DNA of 27,392 nt from a virus. Of the stretch, positions 5,995 through 13,218 are shown piece by piece (positions within the stretch are counted from its first letter, which is position 1; each line of letters opens with the position of its first letter). The stretch covers positions 1-27,392 of the IMG/VR virus record IMGVR_UViG_3300005531_000235; one strand, 5' to 3'. Made by a program: the position numbers and the translations under genes. The notes beneath the pieces are model-generated. The model did not search any database, was not told the DNA's origin, and saw nothing but the letters and a program-made list of their open reading frames with translations.

Positions 5995-8028
5995 TTACAC
6001 GATTACCTCTGAATAACCGCAGTTTTGTGTACCTGAGCCCATTCCAATCGTGACATTGACATTCGAGAATGCCGCTGAAAACGGCTGATATTCTGCCAAT
6101 TCGTAAGTAGCGGTTGTGATTTGAGTGAACCCCGATCCTGCAGATGGATTTGCAGTGCTCCCAAACCAATAATCGCCGAACAAGACGCCTGCTGTTTGGG
6201 TTGTGGAAATCTGGGCGACGCTCGACGCCCCTGTAACAGTCACAGGCGGCTGCGGGAGAGAGGGCGTTGTGCCGCCCTTCGACCACACCAATGCGGTAAT
6301 ATTGTAGACAACTCCGGCGCTGCCAGAGACCGTGACGATGCCGTTCGTTACCGGCGAGGCTGCGATGGCGTACCAGCTATATTGATAGCCGCCGCTTGGA
6401 TGCATAATAACGCGCGCATTCCAGGTGAGCCCGGTGGTATCTGAAATAACTGGCGCTGTGCCGCTGTTAGTGATGCATGATACATAGATCATGCAGTTAT
6501 TACCGGCTGTACTGATGGTGGCAGATATCGAAGATCCGTTGAGCGTCTGATTTTTCACGCTGCTTTGCAGCGTTACGCCTGTGCTTGCGCTCGTGATAAC
6601 CGAAGTCGTGGAGCTCGCCACAGTAAGAGAACCGCCAGCACCGGTGCCCGTGACCTTCACGGCGAGCGTGTGGCCAATGTCCGAAGATTGCGCTGTGTAG
6701 GTAGAGTTTATCGCGCCGGAGATCGCCGCTCCGGTGTCGGCCCAATACCATTGGTAAGTGAACTTGATGGCATTCGCCCATGTGCCTTTCGAGGCCATGA
6801 GAACCTGTCCAGCTTGCGGGGTACCAGTGATTGATGGAGCCGTGGAGTTTGTTGGCGAAGGAGCTGCTGCTGGCGGCCCAGAGCCCCATGCAGGAAGGGC
6901 CGTTCCAGATAGAGTTCCATTGAACGCATTGAATGATTGATCGTGAAGCGTCGTGCCGCCACCCTCGCTGAAGTTGAAATAAAGCACGTTGTTGCTATCC
7001 ACTGCAGGCGGTGCACCGGCCCACGGATAGCTCGCGAAGTATGAACTGCTGCGAGCGGCGTTGGAAAGTGCAAAAAAGTTAATAGAGCCAACGAACGCAT
7101 ATGTGCTCAATGATGAACCTGATTGATTACCTATGTAGAATGGGTTGGTTACACCAACGATTGACGCGGTTAGGTTATCATTGAGAATAGTCAAATTCGT
7201 GTCTTGAATTCCATCAACGTACATCTTCACGCCAGATGCGCTCGACGAGCCATCGTAAGAGCAGGCAACCATGTGGTGGCAGCCATCGCAAACATAGATG
7301 CTGCCAACTACATAGATTTGGTTACTTGTGTAGTTGTTGATTAGCCTGACAACAAGACATCCTGGATTTGTCTGTATGCTGCTGGTGATCCAAAACTCGT
7401 AGCATGGAAAAGGAGAAGCACCTGCGTTCGAGAAAATCAGGCCGCCGATCGCGCCGGATATACCGGGAGGTGAAGACAAGTTAATGCCAGCCATACACGA
7501 CCATGGCTGAGTCCTATCCCATGCAAGCGCCGTATTCGCAGCGCTGCTGAGGCCAACATAGGAATTTTCAGGGAACGTGAGCTGGTAGGAGGATGGTCCG
7601 CTGCTGATTTCGGACACACTTAAATTCGTGACATTGCTTAGTGTCTCGGTGAGCGAAAACGTGATTGTAGTTGGCGAGCTTGGAGGTATTGCGCCAACTT
7701 GAAGTTGCCACGTGCCACTAACTTGCGAGATCTGGACAGCACCAGATGGAATGACGTTGCTAATAGTCAGGGCCGAGCCCGCCATTGTGCCAGAAATATT
7801 GGAAATAAATGTCCCTTGCGGCTCTCCGGCGGGGAACGAGCTTGCGCTGAGAGTGAGTGTTTGAAGACTGCTTGTAACACTCTGTCTCGTCCAGCCATTC
7901 GCTTCCAAAATCGGCACATCAAAGCTGAGGACAGGTATGAAGATGCCAGGAGAGGAGGAATAGGTGCGGCCGTTGAAGGAGATAGATTGTGCACCGCTAG
8001 CGGGCGGCGTCATGGCGACAGTGGACAT
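5995..8028 (-). CDS. Tail fibre / receptor-binding protein with LamG-like and Ig-like domains
   Basis: 677 aa, with AAGGG eight bases before the ATG. Residues about 14-50 (SISFNGRTYSSSPGIFIPVL ... ILEANGWTR) are a short attachment module common in phage structural proteins. Residues about 145-375 form a LamG/concanavalin-like domain (GVKMYVDGIQDTNLT; ATHERE-type strands around FYIGNQSGSSLSTYAFVGSI; LYFNFSEGGGTTLHDQSFN), likely glycan-binding. Residues about 396-478 are an Ig-like repeat (APSITGTPQAGQVLMASKG, TYQWYWADTGAAI), and about 480-677 a further Ser/Thr/Gly-rich beta domain. It probably binds host surface sugars. It is bounded by terminators on both sides. No intramolecular chaperone or enzymatic motif was recognised. 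Confidence 0.75.
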   Translation of the reverse strand: MSTVAMTPPASGAQSISFNGRTYSSSPGIFIPVLSFDVPILEANGWTRQSVTSSLQTLTLSASSFPAGEPQGTFISNISGTMAGSALTISNVIPSGAVQISQVSGTWQLQVGAIPPSSPTTITFSLTETLSNVTNLSVSEISSGPSSYQLTFPENSYVGLSSAANTALAWDRTQPWSCMAGINLSSPPGISGAIGGLIFSNAGASPFPCYEFWITSSIQTNPGCLVVRLINNYTSNQIYVVGSIYVCDGCHHMVACSYDGSSSASGVKMYVDGIQDTNLTILNDNLTASIVGVTNPFYIGNQSGSSLSTYAFVGSINFFALSNAARSSSYFASYPWAGAPPAVDSNNVLYFNFSEGGGTTLHDQSFNAFNGTLSGTALPAWGSGPPAAAPSPTNSTAPSITGTPQAGQVLMASKGTWANAIKFTYQWYWADTGAAISGAINSTYTAQSSDIGHTLAVKVTGTGAGGSLTVASSTTSVITSASTGVTLQSSVKNQTLNGSSISATISTAGNNCMIYVSCITNSGTAPVISDTTGLTWNARVIMHPSGGYQYSWYAIAASPVTNGIVTVSGSAGVVYNITALVWSKGGTTPSLPQPPVTVTGASSVAQISTTQTAGVLFGDYWFGSTANPSAGSGFTQITTATYELAEYQPFSAAFSNVNVTIGMGSGTQNCGYSEVIV

Positions 8029-8049
8029 ATCGATTGCCCTTTTGCGAAC

Positions 8050-8073
8050 AAAAAAGCCGCCCGGAGGCGGCTT
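8050..8073 (-). terminator. Intrinsic terminator after the short fibre gene
   Basis: On the minus strand an 8-bp stem (AAGCCGCC paired with GGCGGCTT) with a TCCG loop is followed by a run of six T. The C-UCCG-G closing is a stable UNCG-type tetraloop. It lies between the two fibre genes and would end or reduce the long structural transcript. Confidence 0.85.
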
Positions 8074-8095
8074 GGAAAACGGATGCTATTTTTTG

Positions 8096-8638
8096 CTATG
8101 AGGCGGGCGGCGACAGGAGGATGTAATGGACCACGAACCTGATTGCCCCTGCCGTGAAATTTCCCGTGTTAGAAGTCAGGAGAAGAGAAACCGGCGAGGC
8201 GTCCCATCTGAGCTGATTCTGCCCGTAAATCACCGTGCTGCCCGCCGTCAGACTTGGGGACTGCCCGGAGGCAAAAAGCGTTGGGGAGCCCGTCACGCCG
8301 AAATTGAAAGTGCCGGTTGGGCCGGTGATCGTCGTGGTGACCCGCCAGCCTGCACCAATGATGAACTTGTAACCGGCAGGAAGCTGGACTACCGAAGTGT
8401 ATGCCGTTACGCCAGTTGTGATCGTCTCTCCGCCGGCACCCGCGCTTTCGGCAACGGCGATCTGGGCGAGTGATCCAAACGGCATTTTTCGGCCATTGGC
8501 CGGGAATCCTCCGTTTGTCGCTCCGTCCTGGATGTAGATTTCATTGGTGTCGGTGGAGACGAAAAGTTCTCCCTGCGCACCGTGATTTGCTTGGATGTTG
8601 GCGAGAACATCACGCCGTAACTGAACCTGAACTGACAT
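8096..8638 (-). CDS. Short tail fibre-type protein with Mtd-like N-terminus
   Basis: 180 aa starting three bases after the tip-protein stop begins. The first 55 residues (VQLRRDVLANIQANHGAQGE, then LFVSTDTNEIYIQDGATNGG) match a widespread N-terminal attachment module of phage fibres, related to the Mtd/long-tail-fibre start. The rest is a beta-rich receptor-type domain (ITTGVTAYTSVVQLPAGYKF ... NQLRWDASPVSLLL ... IRFVVHYILLSP). It probably forms a trimeric fibre or knob on the tail tip. Receptor unknown. An intrinsic terminator lies right after it. Confidence 0.75.
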   Translation of the reverse strand: MSVQVQLRRDVLANIQANHGAQGELFVSTDTNEIYIQDGATNGGFPANGRKMPFGSLAQIAVAESAGAGGETITTGVTAYTSVVQLPAGYKFIIGAGWRVTTTITGPTGTFNFGVTGSPTLFASGQSPSLTAGSTVIYGQNQLRWDASPVSLLLTSNTGNFTAGAIRFVVHYILLSPPAS

Positions 8639-8639
8639 T

Positions 8640-11633
8640 TTAGATTCCTGCTCCCAAATCTATTTTAGCTAGCATTATGCCGTCCGTGACGATACCCCAT
8701 TGGTCAGATTCCGTGACTGCCGCCGAGGCGGAGCCGAAGTCCAGGTTCTGGCCGAGCTGGAGGGCCTGGGTTACCGGACCGATTGGTGATCCCGCGCCCG
8801 TTGGCGTGTATGTGAAGACCTGACACTCGGCTAGGTCTTCAATAGCCTGCCCGAAGACGTTGAAGCTCTGGAGCTTCACATAGATCGTGACACCGATGAA
8901 GCTGGCCGGAAGCGCGTATTGAAAGATGGTGTCATCAACACGCACAAAGGGAGCGCCAATCGAATGGGCGGCGGGGGAAGTACCATCCACCCCGCGATAA
9001 AGGGTCGTCAGATTATAGGCATTCGCGCTTGTCAGAGTGGCGGTCTCATAAGATAGAAGTTCGTTGTCCACCAAGCATAGGGTTACGCCATTCTGGGCAT
9101 CAACGGCCGTTCCGCTTGAAAGTGTTCCGCCGCTCTCCGCAAGATTGACGGAAAGTGTGTTCACTGTGTCCGGATTGCTGCCGCCTGGAGCCGGGAGAGC
9201 AGCCGTCAGATAGCCTTGCCGGGAAGGTCCGAGGATTTGCCCGGCCTGAGTGTAAGTGTTCCCATCAGTCGAGAGCCAGACGTTCGCGCCTCCCCAGTTC
9301 GGATCGGCTTTCCCAGCAACCCCCTCTGGCGGCGTCACCGCGCCGCTGGTCGCGAGCGTCGAGCCAATCACCGAAGTAAAAGCAGGAAGAAATGTCGGCT
9401 GGCCGCTCGGGGAACCTCCCGGCGCCTGCCACGCATATCCCGCGCCCCAAATGTAAACGCCGTCGCCGGCGGTCCCCGAATAGCTGTTGCTGAAGGTCGT
9501 TCCGCTGAGCGTTTCGAGATAGACGTAAAACCCTGGCGCGGCAGTCGCCGCCATCGTCGTATAGATGATGATCTGATACCAGCTCGATCCAGCCGCAAAT
9601 TGCGTCATCGACGCCGTAACCCCGGCATCCGCCGCATAAAAGGAACTGGTGCCATTGATGCTGAAATCAGCGCCAACCTGCGCCGAGCCATTGAAAATGT
9701 TGAGCCGTACCGCGCTTCGCGTGTTTGCCTGCACAAAGAGAGAGAAAACGACGGTGCTGCCGGATGCAACGGACCCCGTGTAATTCTGATAGGTGTAATG
9801 GAGCGTTCCGCCCGCCGTCTCATTCAGGGCATAGACCGGCGCGACGCCTCCAGAAGCAGCGATGAAGACCTTGGGGATTCCACCCGTGAGCGAGGATGGC
9901 GGCTCGAAGATGACTGGCGGGTTAACGCGCGCGGGAACGGCACTCTGGTTTGTCGAATTTCCGGCACCTCCAGTCTGAATCTGATATCGCACAGGAGATG
10001 CAACGCCGCCGGGAAATTCCTCAGCCGTGATTGAGAGGATACCGTTGTCGTCTTCCTCGATTTCCGTGATGCGGACGGTCACATTGTTCAAGCCAAGATT
10101 GGAATCGGTGATGTTCACCAAATCCATCGGATCGAGCAGGCAATATTCCCACGAGAGCTTGAATTTGTAATGGTTGCGAATGTAAAGACCACGCTGCAGG
10201 ATGAGCTGCGCGGCGACCTGCCCCACTTGCGGATCGCAGATTTCGTTCGCCGTGATATCTGGCGCCATGCGGAGCCCATAGGTCTCGATCGCGTTCTGAT
10301 CCCACGCGTCGACCGGCATGTTCTGGTAGGAGTTCTCGTTCTCCCATATAACCCAAGGCTCATTGACATTGACCGGGAGCCATGACTGAATTCTCTGGTT
10401 AATCTGCAACCGGCGCCAGTTGTAGAGCGAGAACGGATCGGCGCGCGTGATCTCAACCGGGTCTTTTCCGTCCTCGCGGATGAAGTCGTCATCTGTCAGG
10501 CTGTAAACCGGCGTTACGTGCGGGACGAAGCTCACGCCGCCAGGGACCCATTTGTTTGGCGTCGGACCAACAATGGAATCACCGTAAGGGATGAAGCGCA
10601 AAAGGCCGCCCGACCACACTGCCGCCGTGTTTGTGATCTGGAGCCAGCGCGCGAGGATGGAGCTGGCCGTTTCGTGGTTGGTGAGCGCTGGGCTTATCGC
10701 GAGATAGGACGCGCGGCAATACCCCTGGTAGGAATTGTCCCACGATGCCGTTTGCGTCCCGGATTGTGTCCCGCTCGTGTTGATGGGGGTGCCCCCGTAT
10801 GTCACGGACAGATTCGATGTCGCGCCAGAGGAGTTGATCACATAATAAACCGTCCCGGTTGATAGCCCGGCCGGGAGCGCGCCGGTTGTCATGAGGACAA
10901 CGGCCGTGCCCGGCGCGGGAGCCGATGATGGCCATGTGATGACCGCTGGAGAACCAATAGAAATCGAGATTGTCTGAACGGAAGGAGAAAACAACGATGT
11001 GGCATCAATACTCGCGGCGGGGAAGCCGACGCCATACTGCGGGTTTGTCAGAAAGTCCTGAATGACTTGCGCCGGGTCTGCGTCACCGCCATTGATCCCG
11101 GAAGACCCAAAGAGGACGCCAAAGACCTCGATCGAGAATTGAGGGAGGTTGCCGCTCGACCCGAGATAATAGTTATAGGACGTGATATAGGCGAGGCCGT
11201 GATAGGAGAGGGCCTGTCCGGCGAAATAGGTGGTAAGCACATTCCACGGCGTCTGTGTTTGCGTGCCGTAGTAAACGGCCCAAATGTCGCCGCCATAGGT
11301 GTTCGTGACGTTCTGACCGGACCAGATCGTTCCGAGCCCTTGGATAGGCCCTTCACAGAGACCCATCTCGAAGGACGTGTAATATTGCCATGCTTGGCTT
11401 CCCGTACTTCCGGTGCTGCTGCCTCCTCCTTTTCCGCTACCTGTGTTTCCACCGGTTCCAGGTTCGGGATAACCATAGTAAGCATAAAAGCCACCAGTCC
11501 AGATGCAATTCGGCGCGATCTTGTTAGCACCCCAGACAATCGCGATCGGCACGTTATTGCCCGATGTCTGAATCTGAAGTCCCGTATAATAGGGAATATG
11601 ACCATTATTCCGGTGTTGTTGAAGGAAGCCCAT
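8640..11633 (-). CDS. Central tail-tip / host-specificity protein (Phage-tail_3 type) with inserted domains
   Basis: 997 aa from ATG 11633, coupled to the peptidase stop; a TTG four codons upstream is less likely. The N-terminus (GLQIQTSGNNVPIAIVWG, about 18-35, and FEMGLCEGPIQGLG, about 88-101) and the central block (WRRLQINQRIQSWLPVNVNE; GLRMAPDITANEICDP; YIRNHYKFKLSWEYCLLDP) are those of GTA gene 15 / lambda J-like tip proteins. A beta module (SPAVITWPSSAPAPGTAVVL ... GALPAGLSTGTVYYV, about 225-300) is inserted before QGYCRASYLAISPALTNHE. A carbohydrate-binding-like jelly roll (VVFSLFVQANTRSAVRLNIF ... GVYIWGAGYAWQ, about 600-740) follows the core, then a YETATLTSANAYNLTTLYRG segment typical of tip proteins. 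The GTA TIM barrel is absent here because it sits two genes upstream. Confidence 0.88.
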   Translation of the reverse strand: MGFLQQHRNNGHIPYYTGLQIQTSGNNVPIAIVWGANKIAPNCIWTGGFYAYYGYPEPGTGGNTGSGKGGGSSTGSTGSQAWQYYTSFEMGLCEGPIQGLGTIWSGQNVTNTYGGDIWAVYYGTQTQTPWNVLTTYFAGQALSYHGLAYITSYNYYLGSSGNLPQFSIEVFGVLFGSSGINGGDADPAQVIQDFLTNPQYGVGFPAASIDATSLFSPSVQTISISIGSPAVITWPSSAPAPGTAVVLMTTGALPAGLSTGTVYYVINSSGATSNLSVTYGGTPINTSGTQSGTQTASWDNSYQGYCRASYLAISPALTNHETASSILARWLQITNTAAVWSGGLLRFIPYGDSIVGPTPNKWVPGGVSFVPHVTPVYSLTDDDFIREDGKDPVEITRADPFSLYNWRRLQINQRIQSWLPVNVNEPWVIWENENSYQNMPVDAWDQNAIETYGLRMAPDITANEICDPQVGQVAAQLILQRGLYIRNHYKFKLSWEYCLLDPMDLVNITDSNLGLNNVTVRITEIEEDDNGILSITAEEFPGGVASPVRYQIQTGGAGNSTNQSAVPARVNPPVIFEPPSSLTGGIPKVFIAASGGVAPVYALNETAGGTLHYTYQNYTGSVASGSTVVFSLFVQANTRSAVRLNIFNGSAQVGADFSINGTSSFYAADAGVTASMTQFAAGSSWYQIIIYTTMAATAAPGFYVYLETLSGTTFSNSYSGTAGDGVYIWGAGYAWQAPGGSPSGQPTFLPAFTSVIGSTLATSGAVTPPEGVAGKADPNWGGANVWLSTDGNTYTQAGQILGPSRQGYLTAALPAPGGSNPDTVNTLSVNLAESGGTLSSGTAVDAQNGVTLCLVDNELLSYETATLTSANAYNLTTLYRGVDGTSPAAHSIGAPFVRVDDTIFQYALPASFIGVTIYVKLQSFNVFGQAIEDLAECQVFTYTPTGAGSPIGPVTQALQLGQNLDFGSASAAVTESDQWGIVTDGIMLAKIDLGAGI

Positions 11634-12085
11634 CAGGATGCCCAATAAGAAAATAGTTTCGGTCTGCGCCCCGGATTGCTCAACGCAAGATTGCCGGATA
11701 CCTCATCCTCAATGACACCGCCAGCGGGCTGAAAGGCGTGAATAATCCTTATCGGACTAGAGCATGTCACAATGCCGCCATGGGAGTAGCACCTGCCGTA
11801 GCGGAAAACCATGACATCACCCGGCAGGGGAATTGCTACCTCCCTTGTTCTGTCGAAGATGAACCCGAGATAGCGCTCCTCGTTACGGTGCAGCATCCAG
11901 TCTGGCGGGTAGGGGCGCGGGTCGAAAGGCTCACAGAGGCCAGTGTCGACGAATACACGCACGAGCAGCATCCCACAATCGACCCCGGCTCCCTTAACAT
12001 CTGCCGCGTGGTGATAGGGAGTCCCAAGCCAGGAACGCGCTTCGTCAACAATAATGCCTCGCTGGTTTCGCTCTGCCTCACGCAT
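11633..12085 (-). CDS. NlpC/P60-family cell-wall peptidase of the tail tip
   Basis: 150 aa with the NlpC/P60 papain-like fold. Candidate catalytic Cys37 is in GAGVDCGMLL and His102 in CYSHGGIV, with His116 (IIHAF) as the likely third residue. GTPYHHAADVKG before the Cys is the usual first-helix region, and PLPGDVMVFRYG before the His is the standard strand pair. It would cut peptidoglycan cross-bridges to let the tail through during DNA entry. It matches gene 14 of the Rhodobacter GTA by family and position. Its stop overlaps the next start by one base (TGATG). Confidence 0.92.
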   Translation of the reverse strand: MREAERNQRGIIVDEARSWLGTPYHHAADVKGAGVDCGMLLVRVFVDTGLCEPFDPRPYPPDWMLHRNEERYLGFIFDRTREVAIPLPGDVMVFRYGRCYSHGGIVTCSSPIRIIHAFQPAGGVIEDEVSGNLALSNPGRRPKLFSYWAS

Positions 12086-12089
12086 CAGT

Positions 12090-12305
12090 TTATTCCAGCG
12101 TCCCGTCCGGCGAATATTTCCCCTCGATATGCTTCACAACGGCTGCTTCCGGACCCGGCGGCGAGACGACGGCGACAAGTGCAATGACATGCTGGACATG
12201 TCCGGTCTGAACGGCACGCTGCCGTGCCATTTCGATCGCTTCCTCTTCCGTATGTGTAAGATCTTCAATAGTGCCGCCCGCTAATCCAAATCTGTTTCCA
12301 TCCAT
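12090..12305 (-). CDS. Small hypothetical tail-tip gene (71 aa)
   Basis: The frame lies in the ten-to-four base gaps between the DUF2163 protein and the NlpC/P60 peptidase, with GAGG eight bases before its ATG, so it is very probably translated. The product has an acidic helix (DLTHTEEEAIEMARQRAVQ) and a central strand (HVQHVIALVAVVSPPG), with no signal peptide or Cys. I recognise no family. GTA-type clusters do not always have a gene here. A chaperone or minor tip role is possible from position only. Confidence 0.7.
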   Translation of the reverse strand: MDGNRFGLAGGTIEDLTHTEEEAIEMARQRAVQTGHVQHVIALVAVVSPPGPEAAVVKHIEGKYSPDGTLE

Positions 12306-12315
12306 TGTTTAACCC

Positions 12316-13218
12316 TCAGAAAAGAGTGAAAGTTGGCTGCGGCACATAAGGAAACCCGCGAAAATTTGAGAGGTTGTTGAAGCGATTCTGGCAGGCCGCC
12401 TGTGTGTGATCGCACCCCCAGTAAGCCGTGAACGTGTCGCCGGCAGCAGGCGAAGCATAAAGTGGATAGGAGAACAGCAGGGTTGTCCCGTTATCGTACT
12501 TAATATTGACCGTCAGGCCATTGTTCACACCGGATGTAAAAGTCAGGGTTCCCTGCGTGAAAGTTCCGGGGGTTACCCCGGACGGGTAGGCCGTCCATGA
12601 AACCGATGAAACGGATGGGCCGGGACTTGATGCCACGGTTCCATTGGCCGAATATGCGCTTTTGACTAAGGTGCAGCCGGAGTCAAAGAGCACATGCTGG
12701 CAGGCCGGTGAATAGACGTTGCGCGGCATCTGCAGGTCGAGCAGAACCAAATCCGAGTTGACGGTGATCTGTGCCGTCGTGCGTCCGATACTGTCGATCG
12801 TTCCGACGCGCCCCTTGAAGAGAACCACGCTGCCGATCGGGTTTTCCGTATCCGCCGAGGACCATGAATTCAGGAAGACCCTTGCGCGCCAGACTGCCGC
12901 GCCATCGAATATACCGCGCCCGAGCATTTGCAGGAACGGCTGGCCGCCGATCGTATAATTCGGGTTCGCCGAGATCGTGAGCTGCTGCTGATCGACTTCA
13001 AGACCTGTCGATGACTTATAGCGCAGACCGTTCACCAGAACGGAATTGGCGAGAAAGACATATCCCCCGAGCGTGATCGGAACGTCGGCATTGGTATAGG
13101 TAAGGATAAGCCCATTTGTGAGTGCGAAAGTGTAGCAGTCGGCGATATAGGCGGTCGCATCTGGGTCTTCCCGCAGCGCATTGATGTAGTTAATGACAGC
13201 GGTACTGGCATTTTTCAC
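12316..13218 (-). CDS. Tail-tip protein, DUF2163 plus BR0599 domains (GTA gene 13-like)
   Basis: 300 aa starting at GTG 13218, with AGGAG six bases upstream; the start overlaps the preceding stop by four bases. Residues about 1-165 fit DUF2163 (the ITLGGYVFLANSVLVNGL strand run, VDQQQLTISANP, VVLFKGRVGTIDSI). Residues about 166-295 fit the BR0599 C-terminal domain with its Cys pairs: YSPACQHVLFDSGC (about 168-181) and GCDHTQAACQNRFNN (about 268-282) ahead of the NFRGFPYVP end. These Cys clusters suggest a metal site, and the related GTA hub protein carries an iron-sulfur cluster (family knowledge). It would form the hub between distal tail ring and tip protein. Confidence 0.9.
   Translation of the reverse strand: MKNASTAVINYINALREDPDATAYIADCYTFALTNGLILTYTNADVPITLGGYVFLANSVLVNGLRYKSSTGLEVDQQQLTISANPNYTIGGQPFLQMLGRGIFDGAAVWRARVFLNSWSSADTENPIGSVVLFKGRVGTIDSIGRTTAQITVNSDLVLLDLQMPRNVYSPACQHVLFDSGCTLVKSAYSANGTVASSPGPSVSSVSWTAYPSGVTPGTFTQGTLTFTSGVNNGLTVNIKYDNGTTLLFSYPLYASPAAGDTFTAYWGCDHTQAACQNRFNNLSNFRGFPYVPQPTFTLF

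Noticed and set aside
9216-10034. Long plus-strand frame of 272 codons opposite the tip gene
   Set aside because: It is Arg-rich, has no ribosome site and mirrors the minus-strand tip gene, whose domains are clear; a GC-skew shadow.
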